Below, in pieces: positions 25,416 through 34,795 of a DNA stretch of 64,000 nucleotides. Position numbers and translations under genes: made by a program. The DNA comes from Chitinimonas_A lacunae (GTDB lineage Bacteria; Pseudomonadota; Gammaproteobacteria; Burkholderiales; Chitinimonadaceae), in contig NZ_JBHSBU010000001.1 in assembly GCF_042650885.1 (NCBI RefSeq), forward strand, positions 930,001-994,000, given 5' to 3'. Under the pieces are notes generated by a model. The model worked only from the letters and a program-made list of their open reading frames with translations. It did no database searches and was not told where the DNA came from. The first letter of the stretch is position 1. Every line of letters starts with the position of its first letter.

Positions 25416-27743
25416 TCAATACAGAAGATAACGCGCCCGCATCGCCTCGAACGCTCGCAAGGCCGGCTGCCAGTCCAAGGCCAGGGTATCGGGATCACTT
25501 CCCTGCCGCAGTCCTTGCAGCACGGCACGCGAGCCGATCATGCCAAGCGTGCGGTCGAGCCGGAAACGGTCGGGATAGAGCCTATACAAGCCCTGCGTCA
25601 GGTAAAGTCCCAAGCGGCTCATTTCGAACCGGTCGCGATCAAGCAGATGGAGCCGGATACCTTGGCAACGCTGACCAGCATACGGGCCACTGGCCGGGGT
25701 GAATTCGGCAGGCTCGATGCTGACACCCGCCAGCGCCTGACCATTTAGCCAATGGGCCAGCTTGTCACCGTCGATCCACGGCGCCCCAAGCAGACCAAAC
25801 GGCCGATCGGTGCCACGGCCAACGCTGACATTGGCGCCTTCGACCAGCGCCACCCCCGGATAGAGCGTCGCCGCCGCCAGGGTCGGCAGATTGGGTGATG
25901 GCGCGACCCAGGGCAGGCCGGTGGCATCGAACCACTGATCGCGCTGATAGCCGCGCATGCTGATCACGCGCAGATCGGCGCCGATCCGATTTTCGCCATT
26001 GAACAGCCGCGCCAGCTCGCCCACCGTCATGCCATGGCGCACCGGCAGCGGGAAATAGCCGGTGAACGACAACAGATCATGGTCGAGCATCGGCCCTTCG
26101 ATGCGATCGGCCCGGATCGGGTTAGGCCGGTCGAGCACGAATACCGGCAACCCACGCGGCGCCGCCGCTTCGAGGACATAGGCCAGCGTGCTGAGATAGG
26201 TGTAGAAACGCGCCCCGACATCCTGAATGTCGAACACCAGGGCATCGAGGCCGATCAGCATCTCGGCTGTCGGCCGGCGGGTCGCGCCGTAGAGACTATG
26301 GATCGGCAGCCGCCTTGCCGTATCGACGCCCGATTCGATCTTCCCTTCCCGATCGGCCGCAAAACCGTGCTCGGGGCTGAAGATCGCCACCAGCTCCACC
26401 CCGGGCGCGCTGCGCAGCAGATCGAGCGTCAGCCGGCCCTGGGCATCGACGGCGCTGCGGTTGCTGATCAGGCCGATCCGCCGCCCCACCAGTGCCTTGA
26501 ACCCATCGGCTGCCAACACCTCGATGCCGGTCTGAAACGCCACCGGCTGCGACAGCGTGTCCCAGAACGGCGTCAACCACGGTTGCTCGGCCAACACCGA
26601 CTCCCGCTGCCATGGTGCGGCCGAGGCAACCAGTGCGAGAATCTGCCGCCGCAGCGGCCGCACGTCACCCAGGCCATCAGGATGGTGACGATGGCTCAGC
26701 ACCACCACAAAGCGGTCGCTGACCGGATCGATCCACAGCCCCGTGCCGGTAAAGCCGGTGTGGCCAATTGCCCCGACACTGGGTAGCTGCTCACGACCGG
26801 CCAGCAGCGGCGCCTCGAGCCGCCAGCCCAGACCGCGCCATTCGCGCTGACTCAACGGTATCTGCGGCAGCGTCATCGCGGCCACCGACTCGCGGCGCAA
26901 GATTCGGCGCCCATCGAGCTGACCGCCGCCCAGCACCATCCGGGCAAAGCGGGCAAGGTCATCGGCGCTGCCGAACAAGCCGGCATGACCAGCCACGCCG
27001 CCCATGGCGCGCGCAGTCGGGTCGTGTACAACGCCAATATTTACTTCTGTCGGAGCAATACGTAGGTACTTGGAGACATCAGGCAGAAACCCTGTATCCA
27101 ACATCGCCAACGGACCAAAAATCCGCTCCTGCCCATAGCGCTGCAACGACAGACCGCTGACCCGCTCGACCAGATAACCCAGGGCGATGAAATTGAGGTC
27201 GCTGTATTCGACTTGCTGACCGGGCGGTGTCTGGAGCCGTTCGGCCGCCACGGCTTGCAGGATGGCGGCCCGGTCGCGCGGCCGACGCTGCGGCGGTAAG
27301 CCTGCCCGCAGACCCGAGGTATGCGCGAGCAGTTGACGTACCGTCACCGCCTGCTTGCCATGGACGGCAAACGACGGCCAGTAGCGGGCAACCGGCTCAT
27401 CGAGCGCCAGACGGCCCTGTTCGGCCAGTTGCAGCACGGCGGTTGCCGTGACCAGCGGCTTGGTCAGTGAGGCCAGATCGAACAGCGTATCGGGCGTCAG
27501 CGGTTCGCTCACCGCTGCGCTGCGTCGATGACCGATGGTGGCGCGGTAACGCACCCCCGTGCTGTCGCCGATCAGCACCACCGCGCCCGGCAGCCGCCCA
27601 GCCCAGATTTCCCGCTCGACCAGCGCCGGCACGGCACTCCAGGTCCGCAACTGCTCAGCCGTCGGCGGCGCGGCCAATGCCGCAACGGAGAGGAAAAAGG
27701 CTCCGAGCATTGCTGCCTGGAGCCACCGTAGTCCATCGATCAT
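25416..27743 (-). CDS. Fusion of a class C beta-lactamase-like hydrolase and a NamZ-type (DUF1343) domain
   Basis: A 775-residue exported protein. The signal peptide ends near ALAAP. Residues 25-370 form a serine hydrolase of the beta-lactamase/DD-peptidase family with the SxxK motif SLTK and a YSD in place of the usual YxN. Residues 385-775 form a DUF1343 domain (IGLISNRSAVDAQGRLTLDL; SPEHGFAADREGKIESG; LVFDIQDVGARFYTY), the family of exo-N-acetylmuramidase NamZ. The pair would act on peptidoglycan fragments during wall recycling. The two activities are usually encoded by neighbouring genes, so this fusion links them physically. The ATG at 27743 was chosen because AAAGGA lies 8 bases upstream; ATG 27752 is too close to it. 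Confidence 0.87.
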   Translation of the reverse strand: MIDGLRWLQAAMLGAFFLSVAALAAPPTAEQLRTWSAVPALVEREIWAGRLPGAVVLIGDSTGVRYRATIGHRRSAAVSEPLTPDTLFDLASLTKPLVTATAVLQLAEQGRLALDEPVARYWPSFAVHGKQAVTVRQLLAHTSGLRAGLPPQRRPRDRAAILQAVAAERLQTPPGQQVEYSDLNFIALGYLVERVSGLSLQRYGQERIFGPLAMLDTGFLPDVSKYLRIAPTEVNIGVVHDPTARAMGGVAGHAGLFGSADDLARFARMVLGGGQLDGRRILRRESVAAMTLPQIPLSQREWRGLGWRLEAPLLAGREQLPSVGAIGHTGFTGTGLWIDPVSDRFVVVLSHRHHPDGLGDVRPLRRQILALVASAAPWQRESVLAEQPWLTPFWDTLSQPVAFQTGIEVLAADGFKALVGRRIGLISNRSAVDAQGRLTLDLLRSAPGVELVAIFSPEHGFAADREGKIESGVDTARRLPIHSLYGATRRPTAEMLIGLDALVFDIQDVGARFYTYLSTLAYVLEAAAPRGLPVFVLDRPNPIRADRIEGPMLDHDLLSFTGYFPLPVRHGMTVGELARLFNGENRIGADLRVISMRGYQRDQWFDATGLPWVAPSPNLPTLAAATLYPGVALVEGANVSVGRGTDRPFGLLGAPWIDGDKLAHWLNGQALAGVSIEPAEFTPASGPYAGQRCQGIRLHLLDRDRFEMSRLGLYLTQGLYRLYPDRFRLDRTLGMIGSRAVLQGLRQGSDPDTLALDWQPALRAFEAMRARYLLY

Positions 27744-27794
27744 CGCTGCCATCCTTTCAGCCTGTCTTGCCCGATCAGTTCTGCTGGGCAGGAA

Positions 27795-28151
27795 TCAATC
27801 ATTGGCATGCCAGGCTGCCCATTCGTCTTCGTCGGAAAAACCGCCGATCACGCAGATCACCCAGTGATGGACCTTACGCGCAAAATAGCCGCTGGCCAGC
27901 AGGCCCCCTATACAGAAGAGCCATTCCGTCCACCTCGATGGCTCATGGATATCCAATGGCTGATTGAACAAGAACTGACAGACAAGCAAGGCGATTGCGC
28001 CAAGAATGAAAAAAATCGGCAGGCACATAGCCACAGCTATCGTTCGATACAAAAAGAACCGCATATTGCGCGCAATAAAAGTCCAACCACTCATCCAAGT
28101 CAGCCCAAACAGGCGACTCCATCGACTCGACCTCCCCATAGCGCCCGGCAT
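27795..28151 (-). CDS. Small membrane protein of unknown function
   Basis: About 118 residues with two predicted membrane segments (TIAVAMCLPIFFILGAIALL, and LFCIGGLLASGYFA) and a charged tail ending EDEWAAWHAND. The frame continues upstream into a MITE-like element (28166-28277), so the exact start is unclear; candidates are 28151, 28139 and 28094, none with a clear ribosome binding site. No family is recognised. It follows the beta-lactamase/NamZ gene's promoter side, on the same strand. Confidence 0.5.
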   Translation of the reverse strand: MPGAMGRSSRWSRLFGLTWMSGWTFIARNMRFFLYRTIAVAMCLPIFFILGAIALLVCQFLFNQPLDIHEPSRWTEWLFCIGGLLASGYFARKVHHWVICVIGGFSDEDEWAAWHAND

Positions 28152-28165
28152 CGACCCAGGCACCG

Positions 28166-28277
28166 CCTGCGCATTTCCCGGCAAATCGAAGTCGCCGCCA
28201 AAGCTGATGGAGCGCTGTACACCTGCGCCTTGAGCTTGGGACACGCCGACGCCGAACTGGCTGGAAGTACGCCAGCG
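28166..28277. repeat. MITE-like element, family A copy 3
   Basis: 112 bases aligning along their length in reverse orientation with the copy at 43508-43618. Shared blocks include CCAGCCA, CGTGTCC, CTCAA, GCGCAGG and GGAAATGC. It lies between the small membrane protein and the DUF4015 gene and may contribute the upstream end of the membrane protein frame. Confidence 0.65.
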
Positions 28278-28300
28278 TGCCAGCGGATCTGTCAGCCAAG

Positions 28301-29554
28301 CTATCCGCCATCCTTCTTCAACCCGGCCGCGCTATAGCGATTGCGCGGATTCCATAACAGCCAGCCGGCGCTGTCGTTCTTCTCGGAGGCATCGATCTGG
28401 CGGCGGATTTCCTTCTCGCCGAATTCGCGCCGATCAAAGCCGTAATCTCGGAACGCCTGCAACCAGGGCCGGAAGCGTACTCCAGGCAGACCGCTGCGTT
28501 CACGCGACTTGGCCAGCGTGCGGTCGATCAGCTCGAAAGGCGTTGCCACCGGGTTACGGTAGCCCGGGATGCCTAAATGAAAGCCCGAGGGATAGAGCAT
28601 CGGCGAAATATAGTCGAGCGACTCGCCCAGCCGTTCGATCTGCTGGCCGATCTCGGTGTCGTCGATATTCCACGCCACATAGCCAAATACATCAGCCGAG
28701 ACGAACACGTTATAAGGCGTCAGCCGCCGTCGTGCCTCGGCCAGAAAGCCGCTGATGGCCTCGACCCGGTTTTCCCGTGTATTGGGTTTGGAAAAGCGCA
28801 GACCGCGCGTATCGGGAAAGCGCACATAGTCAAACTGGATTTCATCAAAACCCATCCTGGCCGCTTCTTCCGCAATATCGATCACATAGCGCCACACCTG
28901 CGGGTGGAACGGCTCGACCCAGGCCAGCTTCTCACGATCACGCCAGATATTGCCGTCGCTGCCGCGGATCGCCCATTCGGGATGGGCGGTGGCAAGCAGG
29001 GTGTCCTTGAACACCACCACCCGGGCAATCAGATAAATATTGCGCTGCTTAAGCTCGCCAATCAGCGCCGGCATGTCGCGCACCGTGGTGATCCGGCGGG
29101 CGCCGATCCGCTCGGCCATCTCGACCCGGCTGGCGTAGGGGATCATGGCGCGGTCGCCTTTGACATCCACCACCAGGGTATTGAGTTCGGTCTGCTCCAG
29201 CAGATCGAGCGCCGCCTGACGGATCGGGCGGCTGCCGATACCGTAGAACGATAGATAGATCCCCTTGGCCCGGAACGACTGCAAGGGAAATAGATAAGGG
29301 GCAGAACGGCCCGGCTCGACCGTGAAGCCGTGCCGTTGGTAGCCCGGGGCACGGACGCCGACATGGCGCTCGGGCCCGTCGAACTGGACCCGGCCATCGG
29401 CGCCGCTGGTCAAGGCGCGCCCCCCCACCGTGACAATCGCACCGGCAATCGGCGCCTTGGTTCGACTGTCGATCACCTGCCCCGACCAGGGCCAGGCCGA
29501 ACTTGCCAACAGCAGGGCCACCAACGCTGCCCGCCACGATTGCTTGCTGATCAT
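28301..29554 (-). CDS. Exported putative glycoside hydrolase (DUF4015/GH13-like fold)
   Basis: A 417-residue protein with a signal peptide (residues 1-23), a small carboxypeptidase-regulatory-like beta domain (VIDSRTKAPIAGAIVTVGGR, about 26-90), then a TIM-barrel-like DUF4015 domain (about 95-400). The barrel motifs are AKGIYLSFYGIGS, NTLVVDVKGDRAMIPY, GFDEIQFDYVRFPDTR and DYISPMLYPSGF. Acidic residues in the DEIQFDYVRFPD segment are the likely catalytic or binding ones. The family is thought to act on polysaccharides, but the substrate is not established. A polysaccharide deacetylase gene lies next on the same strand, suggesting related roles in surface glycan handling. Confidence 0.82.
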   Translation of the reverse strand: MISKQSWRAALVALLLASSAWPWSGQVIDSRTKAPIAGAIVTVGGRALTSGADGRVQFDGPERHVGVRAPGYQRHGFTVEPGRSAPYLFPLQSFRAKGIYLSFYGIGSRPIRQAALDLLEQTELNTLVVDVKGDRAMIPYASRVEMAERIGARRITTVRDMPALIGELKQRNIYLIARVVVFKDTLLATAHPEWAIRGSDGNIWRDREKLAWVEPFHPQVWRYVIDIAEEAARMGFDEIQFDYVRFPDTRGLRFSKPNTRENRVEAISGFLAEARRRLTPYNVFVSADVFGYVAWNIDDTEIGQQIERLGESLDYISPMLYPSGFHLGIPGYRNPVATPFELIDRTLAKSRERSGLPGVRFRPWLQAFRDYGFDRREFGEKEIRRQIDASEKNDSAGWLLWNPRNRYSAAGLKKDGG

Positions 29555-29692
29555 GCCTTCACCTTTGTCCGTACCGGCCCCAGCTCGGGCCGGCCAGTGT
29601 AAACAATCCTCCTAATATATTTATTTTTCTTTTATTTTGTTACTAAGTCTTTGAATGGTTTTGCAGAAAAATTTCCAATCGATAATTTCTCC

Positions 29693-30460
29693 CTAACGCT
29701 CCCCTGCCACCAGTCTGGCGAAGGCCCGGTCATCGATTGCTTCGACCATCAGATAGCGCGGCAGCGCCATCGGCCGCTCGCTACGGCTGACGGGTCGGCC
29801 GTCGATGGAAAACGCTGCCCGGTAGCCGGCCGCCGCGGCTTGCTGTTCGAGTTCGGCGTCATAGATGCCAAACGGCCAGGCCAGCACATCGATGGTCGTG
29901 CCGAAACGGGTTTGCAGCCGACTGCGCGCCCGGCCCAGTTGCTGCTCGACCAGGGTGCGGTACGCCTCGGGACTCAGGCGGCGCTTTTCGATCTTGAAAT
30001 TGGGATGCCAATAGGTATGGGATTGGATATCGATAGCCCCGCCGGCCACCAGTTCGTGCAGTTGTTCCCAGCTCATGGCATAGCTGGCGTTGGAGATGGC
30101 GGAGGGATAGATGAACAGCGTCACCGGCACCTTGTAGCGCCGCAACAGCGGCCGGGCGGCTTCGTAGACCGAGCGGTGACCGTCGTCAATGGTGATGACC
30201 ACCGGGCGCGGCGGCAGCGCCGGGCCACGGCCGGCCAGATGATCAAGCAGTTGGCGCAGCGGGATCACGCTATAGCCGTTGTCGGCCAGATAGCGCAACT
30301 GGCGCTCGAAGGTAGCGGTACGTATCGTCATGCCGTCGCTGACGCTGGGCCCGAAGCGGTGGTAACACAGCACCGGTACCCGCACCTCGCCCACCTGCCG
30401 ATCGGCCGCCGACACCACAGTGGCCCAGATCAGGCAACACAGCCACAAGATCCTACGCAT
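29693..30460 (-). CDS. Polysaccharide deacetylase
   Basis: A 255-residue exported carbohydrate esterase of the NodB-homology type. The signal peptide ends near VVSAAD. The metal-binding motifs are visible: the TIDDGH segment supplies the catalytic/metal Asp pair, and SHTYWH supplies the His-x3-His ligands. It removes acetyl groups from N-acetylglucosamine in a surface polysaccharide, peptidoglycan or PNAG-like polymer. The start at MRRIL was chosen for its signal peptide and a GGGGA ribosome binding site; the frame is open 34 codons upstream without coding character. The neighbouring DUF4015 gene shares orientation across a 138-base AT-rich gap. Confidence 0.88.
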   Translation of the reverse strand: MRRILWLCCLIWATVVSAADRQVGEVRVPVLCYHRFGPSVSDGMTIRTATFERQLRYLADNGYSVIPLRQLLDHLAGRGPALPPRPVVITIDDGHRSVYEAARPLLRRYKVPVTLFIYPSAISNASYAMSWEQLHELVAGGAIDIQSHTYWHPNFKIEKRRLSPEAYRTLVEQQLGRARSRLQTRFGTTIDVLAWPFGIYDAELEQQAAAAGYRAAFSIDGRPVSRSERPMALPRYLMVEAIDDRAFARLVAGER

Positions 30461-30688
30461 CGCTGGCAATCCCCGCTTGAACGGTAAGGGACGCCCACAC
30501 GGGGCGCCTCGAATCCATCCTAGCAAGTTTGTCACCCGGTCTGCCGAACACCCATGCTGCAACGCAATCCAGCCAGGCTGAAGAACCGTCCGGTGCGGTC
30601 TACACTGTTCTTGGTATCAGTTCGTCCGCTGGCGGACCACAGACAACAACAGGATGACCATCGAGTCGTCCGCTGGAGGGCAATATTC

Positions 30689-33600
30689 ATGGCGGTCACG
30701 CCGCACGCTCCATTCCTCGCTCCGACCGTACCGCTACTACTGCTGCCCTCGCTGCTGCTGGGCCTGATGGTCGTGGGTACGGCCCTGTTCTGTCTCTATC
30801 TGTCGAGCCTGCCCGGTGCCGTCGCCACCTTCTGGCTGCCCAATGCCGTGCTGGCGGCCGTGCTGGCCCGTACCTCACCACAGCAATGGCCAACCTGGTG
30901 CAGCATTGCCGCCTTGGCGGTACTCAGCGCCAATCTGCTCTACGGCAATGACTGGCTGATGAGTGTGGCCCTGATCCTGCCCAATCTGATCGACCCGTTG
31001 GTGGTCGCTGCTTTTCTGCGGTACAGCCAGCCCGCTGAAGGCTTCAGCTTCTCGCGCCCTGCCGACACGCTGGCCGTGCTGGGCACAGCCACCCTGCTGG
31101 GTCCGCTCAGCGGCATGGTGGTCGGGATTCCCTTGCTGTACTGGCTCAAGGACCTGCCGCCGCTCGAGACGGCGATCAAATGGTATGCCGGCGCGGCAGT
31201 CGGCACGCTGGCCATGCTGCCGCTGGGACTCTCGGTATCGCTGGCCCAATGCCGCCTGTTGCTGACCCACAGCCGCCGGCTGTTTGAATTCCTCGGCTGG
31301 TTGCTGCTGGTGCTGCTGATGCCCTGGCTGCTGCACCGCGTCTCCACCCCATTTGTCTTTATCGGCCTGCCGCTGCTGCTTGCCGCGATGCGTCTGCCGC
31401 TGCTACAGAGTCTGCTGTTGAATCTGGCTGCCACGATTGCAGTAGTGGGACTGGCGGCCGCCGGTGTCTTTCCTCTGCGCCCGCTGCTGCCGGGCAGCTC
31501 GGCCATCCTGGGCTATCTGCCGCTGGCGCTGACCATCCTGCCGGCGTTTATCCTGGCCACCCTCAACCATATCGCCGATACCCGCCATCGTGCCCTGGCG
31601 CTCAGCGAATCGCGTTTTCGCAGCGCCATGGAACACTCGGCCATCGGCTTTGCCCTGGTGGGGCTCGATGGCCGGCTGCTTGAAGTCAATCCGGCGCTAT
31701 GCACCATGTTGGGCTACCCCGAAGCGGAGTTGCAGGGACGGCAGCTCAATGAATTCGTGCCAGCCGACGAACAAGCCTTGCAACAGAATCAGGCATTGCT
31801 GCAAGGCTGCTTGCCGAGCTACCAGATCGAGCAGCGTTACCGCTGCCGCGACGGCCAGGCCCTGTGGGGACTGCTCTCGGTATCGCTGGTACGCGACCGC
31901 GAAAGCCGGCCGGTCTATTTCGTCGTGCAGATCAAGAATATCGAACAGCGCAAACAGGCCGAACAGCGGCTGGCCGAGAGTGAAGTCCGCTTTCGGGCGG
32001 TCGCCGAAACCGCCCATGACGGTCTGATCTCGGTTGACAGCGAACGACGCATCGTCTACTGCAACGCCGCGGCCGAGCGGCTGTTTGGCTATTCGGCCAG
32101 CGCAATACTGGGCTTTCCCATCGACCGGCTGATCCCCGATTGCCCGGCCCCGGCCGAGGAAGCCAATCCACCTGGTCAGGCCATAGGCGAGAAAACCGCT
32201 CAGGGAATGACAGCGCCACCGGGCGCCCCCACCACACCAGACAGCCTCGCCCCACGCCATGAACTCGAAGGGATACGCCGCGACGGCAGCCGCTTTACCC
32301 TCGAACTGTCGCTGGCCGGCTGGCGGATCGGTGAGCGGCGCTTTTTCACGGCCATCCTGCGCGATGTCAGCGAACGGCAGCGCATCGCCCACCAACTGAT
32401 CGAGAGCGAAGCGCGCTTTCGGGCGGTAGCCGAGACGGCCAACGATGCCTTTATCTCGGCCGACGAACGCGGCCGTATCACCTATTTCAATGCCGCCGCC
32501 GAGCGCATCTTCGGCTATCGCGCCGAGGAGATCATGCAGCAGTCGATCGAACTGCTGATTCCGCAGCGCTACCGCCATCTGCACGAATTCAGCATGCAAC
32601 GGGCGGTGATTGCCGGCCACGGCGATGCCGTGCCCCTGATGGGCGGCCGCACCCGCGAGCTCGAAGGCTTGCGCCGCGACGGCCGCGAATTCCCGCTGGA
32701 AATCTCGCTTGCCACCTGGAGCCTGTCGGGCCGCCAGTATTTCACCGCCGTGATCCGCGATATCAGCGAACGGCGTCAGGCCGAGCGGCGTGCCGCCGCC
32801 GACGAGGCACGCTGGCGTTTTGCGCTCGAAAACGATGCCCAGGCTGTCTACGACTGGAACCTGGTCAGTGACACGCTGTTTCGCTCCGATACCTGGCAAC
32901 GCCTGCTGGGCGCTTCCGAACCCGATACGGAGTCGGGCGACTGGATCGCCCGGCTCCATCCCGACGATGCCGAAACGGTGCGGCAGGCGCTCGACGCCCA
33001 TTTGCGCGGCGATACCGAAATCTTCAGTTGCGAATACCGCTTCCGCCACCATGACGGCCACTATCTATGGCTGCACGATCACGGCCGGGTCATCGAACGC
33101 GACCGCACCGGGCGGGCGCTGCGGATGGTCGGGGTGCAGCGCGACATCTCGTCCGAGAAGGCCGCCGCCGAAGAGCGGCAGCGCCTGCTCGACCGGATTA
33201 CCGTCGCGACCCAGGCCGTGGGCATCGGGATCTGGGAATGGGATATCAGTGATAACAGCGTGGTCTGGGACCAGCGGATGCTCGAACTCTACGGGCTGCC
33301 CGCACCACCGAGCGATTACGACGGCTGGCGCGCCACTCTCCACCCGCACGATATCGATCGGACCGAAGCCGAAATCAGCCTGGCCCTGTCGGGCTGGGTG
33401 CCTTTCGATGTCACCTTCCGCATTGTCCGCCCCGACAGCGAAGTCCGGGTGCTGCGCGGTGTGGCACGCATCCTGCGCAATGAGCGCGGGGCGGCGCTGC
33501 GGATGGTGGGGACCAACTGGGATATTTCCGACAGCGTGCGGGCCGAGCGCAAACTCAAGGAAATCAACGACAGGCTGCAAAAGAGCTATCAGGACATCGC

Positions 33601-34366
33601 CGCTGCCAACGAGGAAGTACGCAACTTCGCCTATATCGTGTCGCACGACCTGCGCTCGCCACTGGTCAATGTGCAGGGCTTTGCCGGCGAGCTGCGCTAC
33701 GCCATCGGCGTGCTCGACGAGCAGTTGAACAACCATGGCACCGCCCTGCCCGAGGCGGTACGTGAGCGCTGCCGCCAGTTGCTGGCCGAAGACATGCGCG
33801 AGTCGCTCGACTTTATCAATACTGCCGTCAACCGGATGGACCGGCAGATCGCCGCCGTCTTGCGGCTGTCCAGGATGGGCCGTCAGCAGTTGCAGGTCGA
33901 ACAGGTCGATCTGGCGGCCTTGACCCAGAATATCGTCGCCACCTTGAATCACGATCTCGAATCGGCCGAGGGCAGCGTCACACTGGCCCCGCTGCCCACG
34001 GTACAGGGCGACCGGCAGGCGCTTGAGCAGATACTGGGCAATCTGCTGTCCAATGCCGTCAAGTATCGCCAGCCAGGCCGGCCGCTGCATATCGTCGTCT
34101 GGGCCAGCCAGAGCAGCCGGGGAATGTCTCTCCATATCATGGACAACGGCCGTGGCATCGCGGCCGAGGATATTCCGCGTGTATTCGAGCTGTTTCGCCG
34201 GGTGGGTGTACAGGACAGCGCCGGTGAGGGAATGGGACTTGCCTATGTACAGGCACTGGTAAAGCGCCACCAGGGCCGAATCTGGTGCGATTCGGAACCG
34301 GGCGAAGGCAGCGTATTCCATGTATTCCTGCCTCCCGCTCCCGGGCACACGCCCTGGGGCGCCTAG
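30689..34366 (+). CDS. MASE1-multi-PAS sensor histidine kinase
   Basis: A 1225-residue membrane sensor kinase. The first 290 residues form eight or so membrane helices of a MASE1-type sensor (TFWLPNAVLAAVLA is typical). Five PAS/PAC units follow, at about residues 305, 430, 570, 700 and 830 (for example RFRAVAETAHDGLISVDSER, then RFRAVAETANDAFISADERG). The HisKA dimerisation helix carries FAYIVSHDLRSPLVN, with the phosphoacceptor His near 985. The ATPase domain ends with DNGRGIAAEDIPRVFELF and GMGLAYVQALVKRHQG. It is followed at once by a single-domain receiver and a receiver-GGDEF-EAL gene, a set typical of bacteriophytochrome-style signalling. The start has GGAGGG upstream. Confidence 0.9.
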   Translation: MAVTPHAPFLAPTVPLLLLPSLLLGLMVVGTALFCLYLSSLPGAVATFWLPNAVLAAVLARTSPQQWPTWCSIAALAVLSANLLYGNDWLMSVALILPNLIDPLVVAAFLRYSQPAEGFSFSRPADTLAVLGTATLLGPLSGMVVGIPLLYWLKDLPPLETAIKWYAGAAVGTLAMLPLGLSVSLAQCRLLLTHSRRLFEFLGWLLLVLLMPWLLHRVSTPFVFIGLPLLLAAMRLPLLQSLLLNLAATIAVVGLAAAGVFPLRPLLPGSSAILGYLPLALTILPAFILATLNHIADTRHRALALSESRFRSAMEHSAIGFALVGLDGRLLEVNPALCTMLGYPEAELQGRQLNEFVPADEQALQQNQALLQGCLPSYQIEQRYRCRDGQALWGLLSVSLVRDRESRPVYFVVQIKNIEQRKQAEQRLAESEVRFRAVAETAHDGLISVDSERRIVYCNAAAERLFGYSASAILGFPIDRLIPDCPAPAEEANPPGQAIGEKTAQGMTAPPGAPTTPDSLAPRHELEGIRRDGSRFTLELSLAGWRIGERRFFTAILRDVSERQRIAHQLIESEARFRAVAETANDAFISADERGRITYFNAAAERIFGYRAEEIMQQSIELLIPQRYRHLHEFSMQRAVIAGHGDAVPLMGGRTRELEGLRRDGREFPLEISLATWSLSGRQYFTAVIRDISERRQAERRAAADEARWRFALENDAQAVYDWNLVSDTLFRSDTWQRLLGASEPDTESGDWIARLHPDDAETVRQALDAHLRGDTEIFSCEYRFRHHDGHYLWLHDHGRVIERDRTGRALRMVGVQRDISSEKAAAEERQRLLDRITVATQAVGIGIWEWDISDNSVVWDQRMLELYGLPAPPSDYDGWRATLHPHDIDRTEAEISLALSGWVPFDVTFRIVRPDSEVRVLRGVARILRNERGAALRMVGTNWDISDSVRAERKLKEINDRLQKSYQDIAAANEEVRNFAYIVSHDLRSPLVNVQGFAGELRYAIGVLDEQLNNHGTALPEAVRERCRQLLAEDMRESLDFINTAVNRMDRQIAAVLRLSRMGRQQLQVEQVDLAALTQNIVATLNHDLESAEGSVTLAPLPTVQGDRQALEQILGNLLSNAVKYRQPGRPLHIVVWASQSSRGMSLHIMDNGRGIAAEDIPRVFELFRRVGVQDSAGEGMGLAYVQALVKRHQGRIWCDSEPGEGSVFHVFLPPAPGHTPWGA

Positions 34367-34379
34367 CAAGGAGACCACG

Positions 34380-34790
34380 ATGGACCCCAATGCCACCATC
34401 CTGGTGGTCGACGACGATCCGGGCCATGCCCGTCTGGTGGAAAAGAACCTGCGCCGCAGCGGGATTGCCAATGCCATCCATCGCTTTGGCAGCGGCGCCG
34501 AGGTGCTGGCATTCCTGGCCAGCCCGCAGTATTCCAGCCAGGCACTGGTACTGCTCGACCTCAATATGCCCGGCATGCACGGCCAGCAGGTGCTGGCCCG
34601 GATCAAGAACGACGCTCATACCCGCCATCTGCCCGTGATCGTGCTGACTACCGCCGAGGATGGTGCCGAGATGCGCCGCTGCTATGAACTGGGTTGCAAT
34701 TTCTATCTGACCAAGCCCGTGCATTACGACGACTTTGTGGCAACCGTGCACAAGCTCGGCCTGTTTCTGTCCATCGTCGCCATTCCCTGA
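34380..34790 (+). CDS. Single-domain response regulator (CheY-like)
   Basis: A 136-residue receiver with no output domain. Acidic pocket ILVVDDDPG (residues 8-16), phosphoacceptor Asp60 in LVLLDLNMPGMHG, Thr in VLTTAED and Lys in YLTKPVHYDD are all present. It resembles Rcp1-type receivers that shuttle phosphate from PAS-rich kinases. The start lies 13 bases after the kinase stop with AAGGAG upstream, and the next gene starts 5 bases after its stop, so all three form one operon. Confidence 0.93.
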   Translation: MDPNATILVVDDDPGHARLVEKNLRRSGIANAIHRFGSGAEVLAFLASPQYSSQALVLLDLNMPGMHGQQVLARIKNDAHTRHLPVIVLTTAEDGAEMRRCYELGCNFYLTKPVHYDDFVATVHKLGLFLSIVAIP

Positions 34791-34795
34791 CGGCC

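Noticed and set aside
32790..33728. A 312-codon plus-strand frame inside the histidine kinase gene
   Set aside because: Its product is Ser/Arg/Cys-rich in the manner of an out-of-frame translation, and it lies wholly inside the MASE1-PAS kinase gene.
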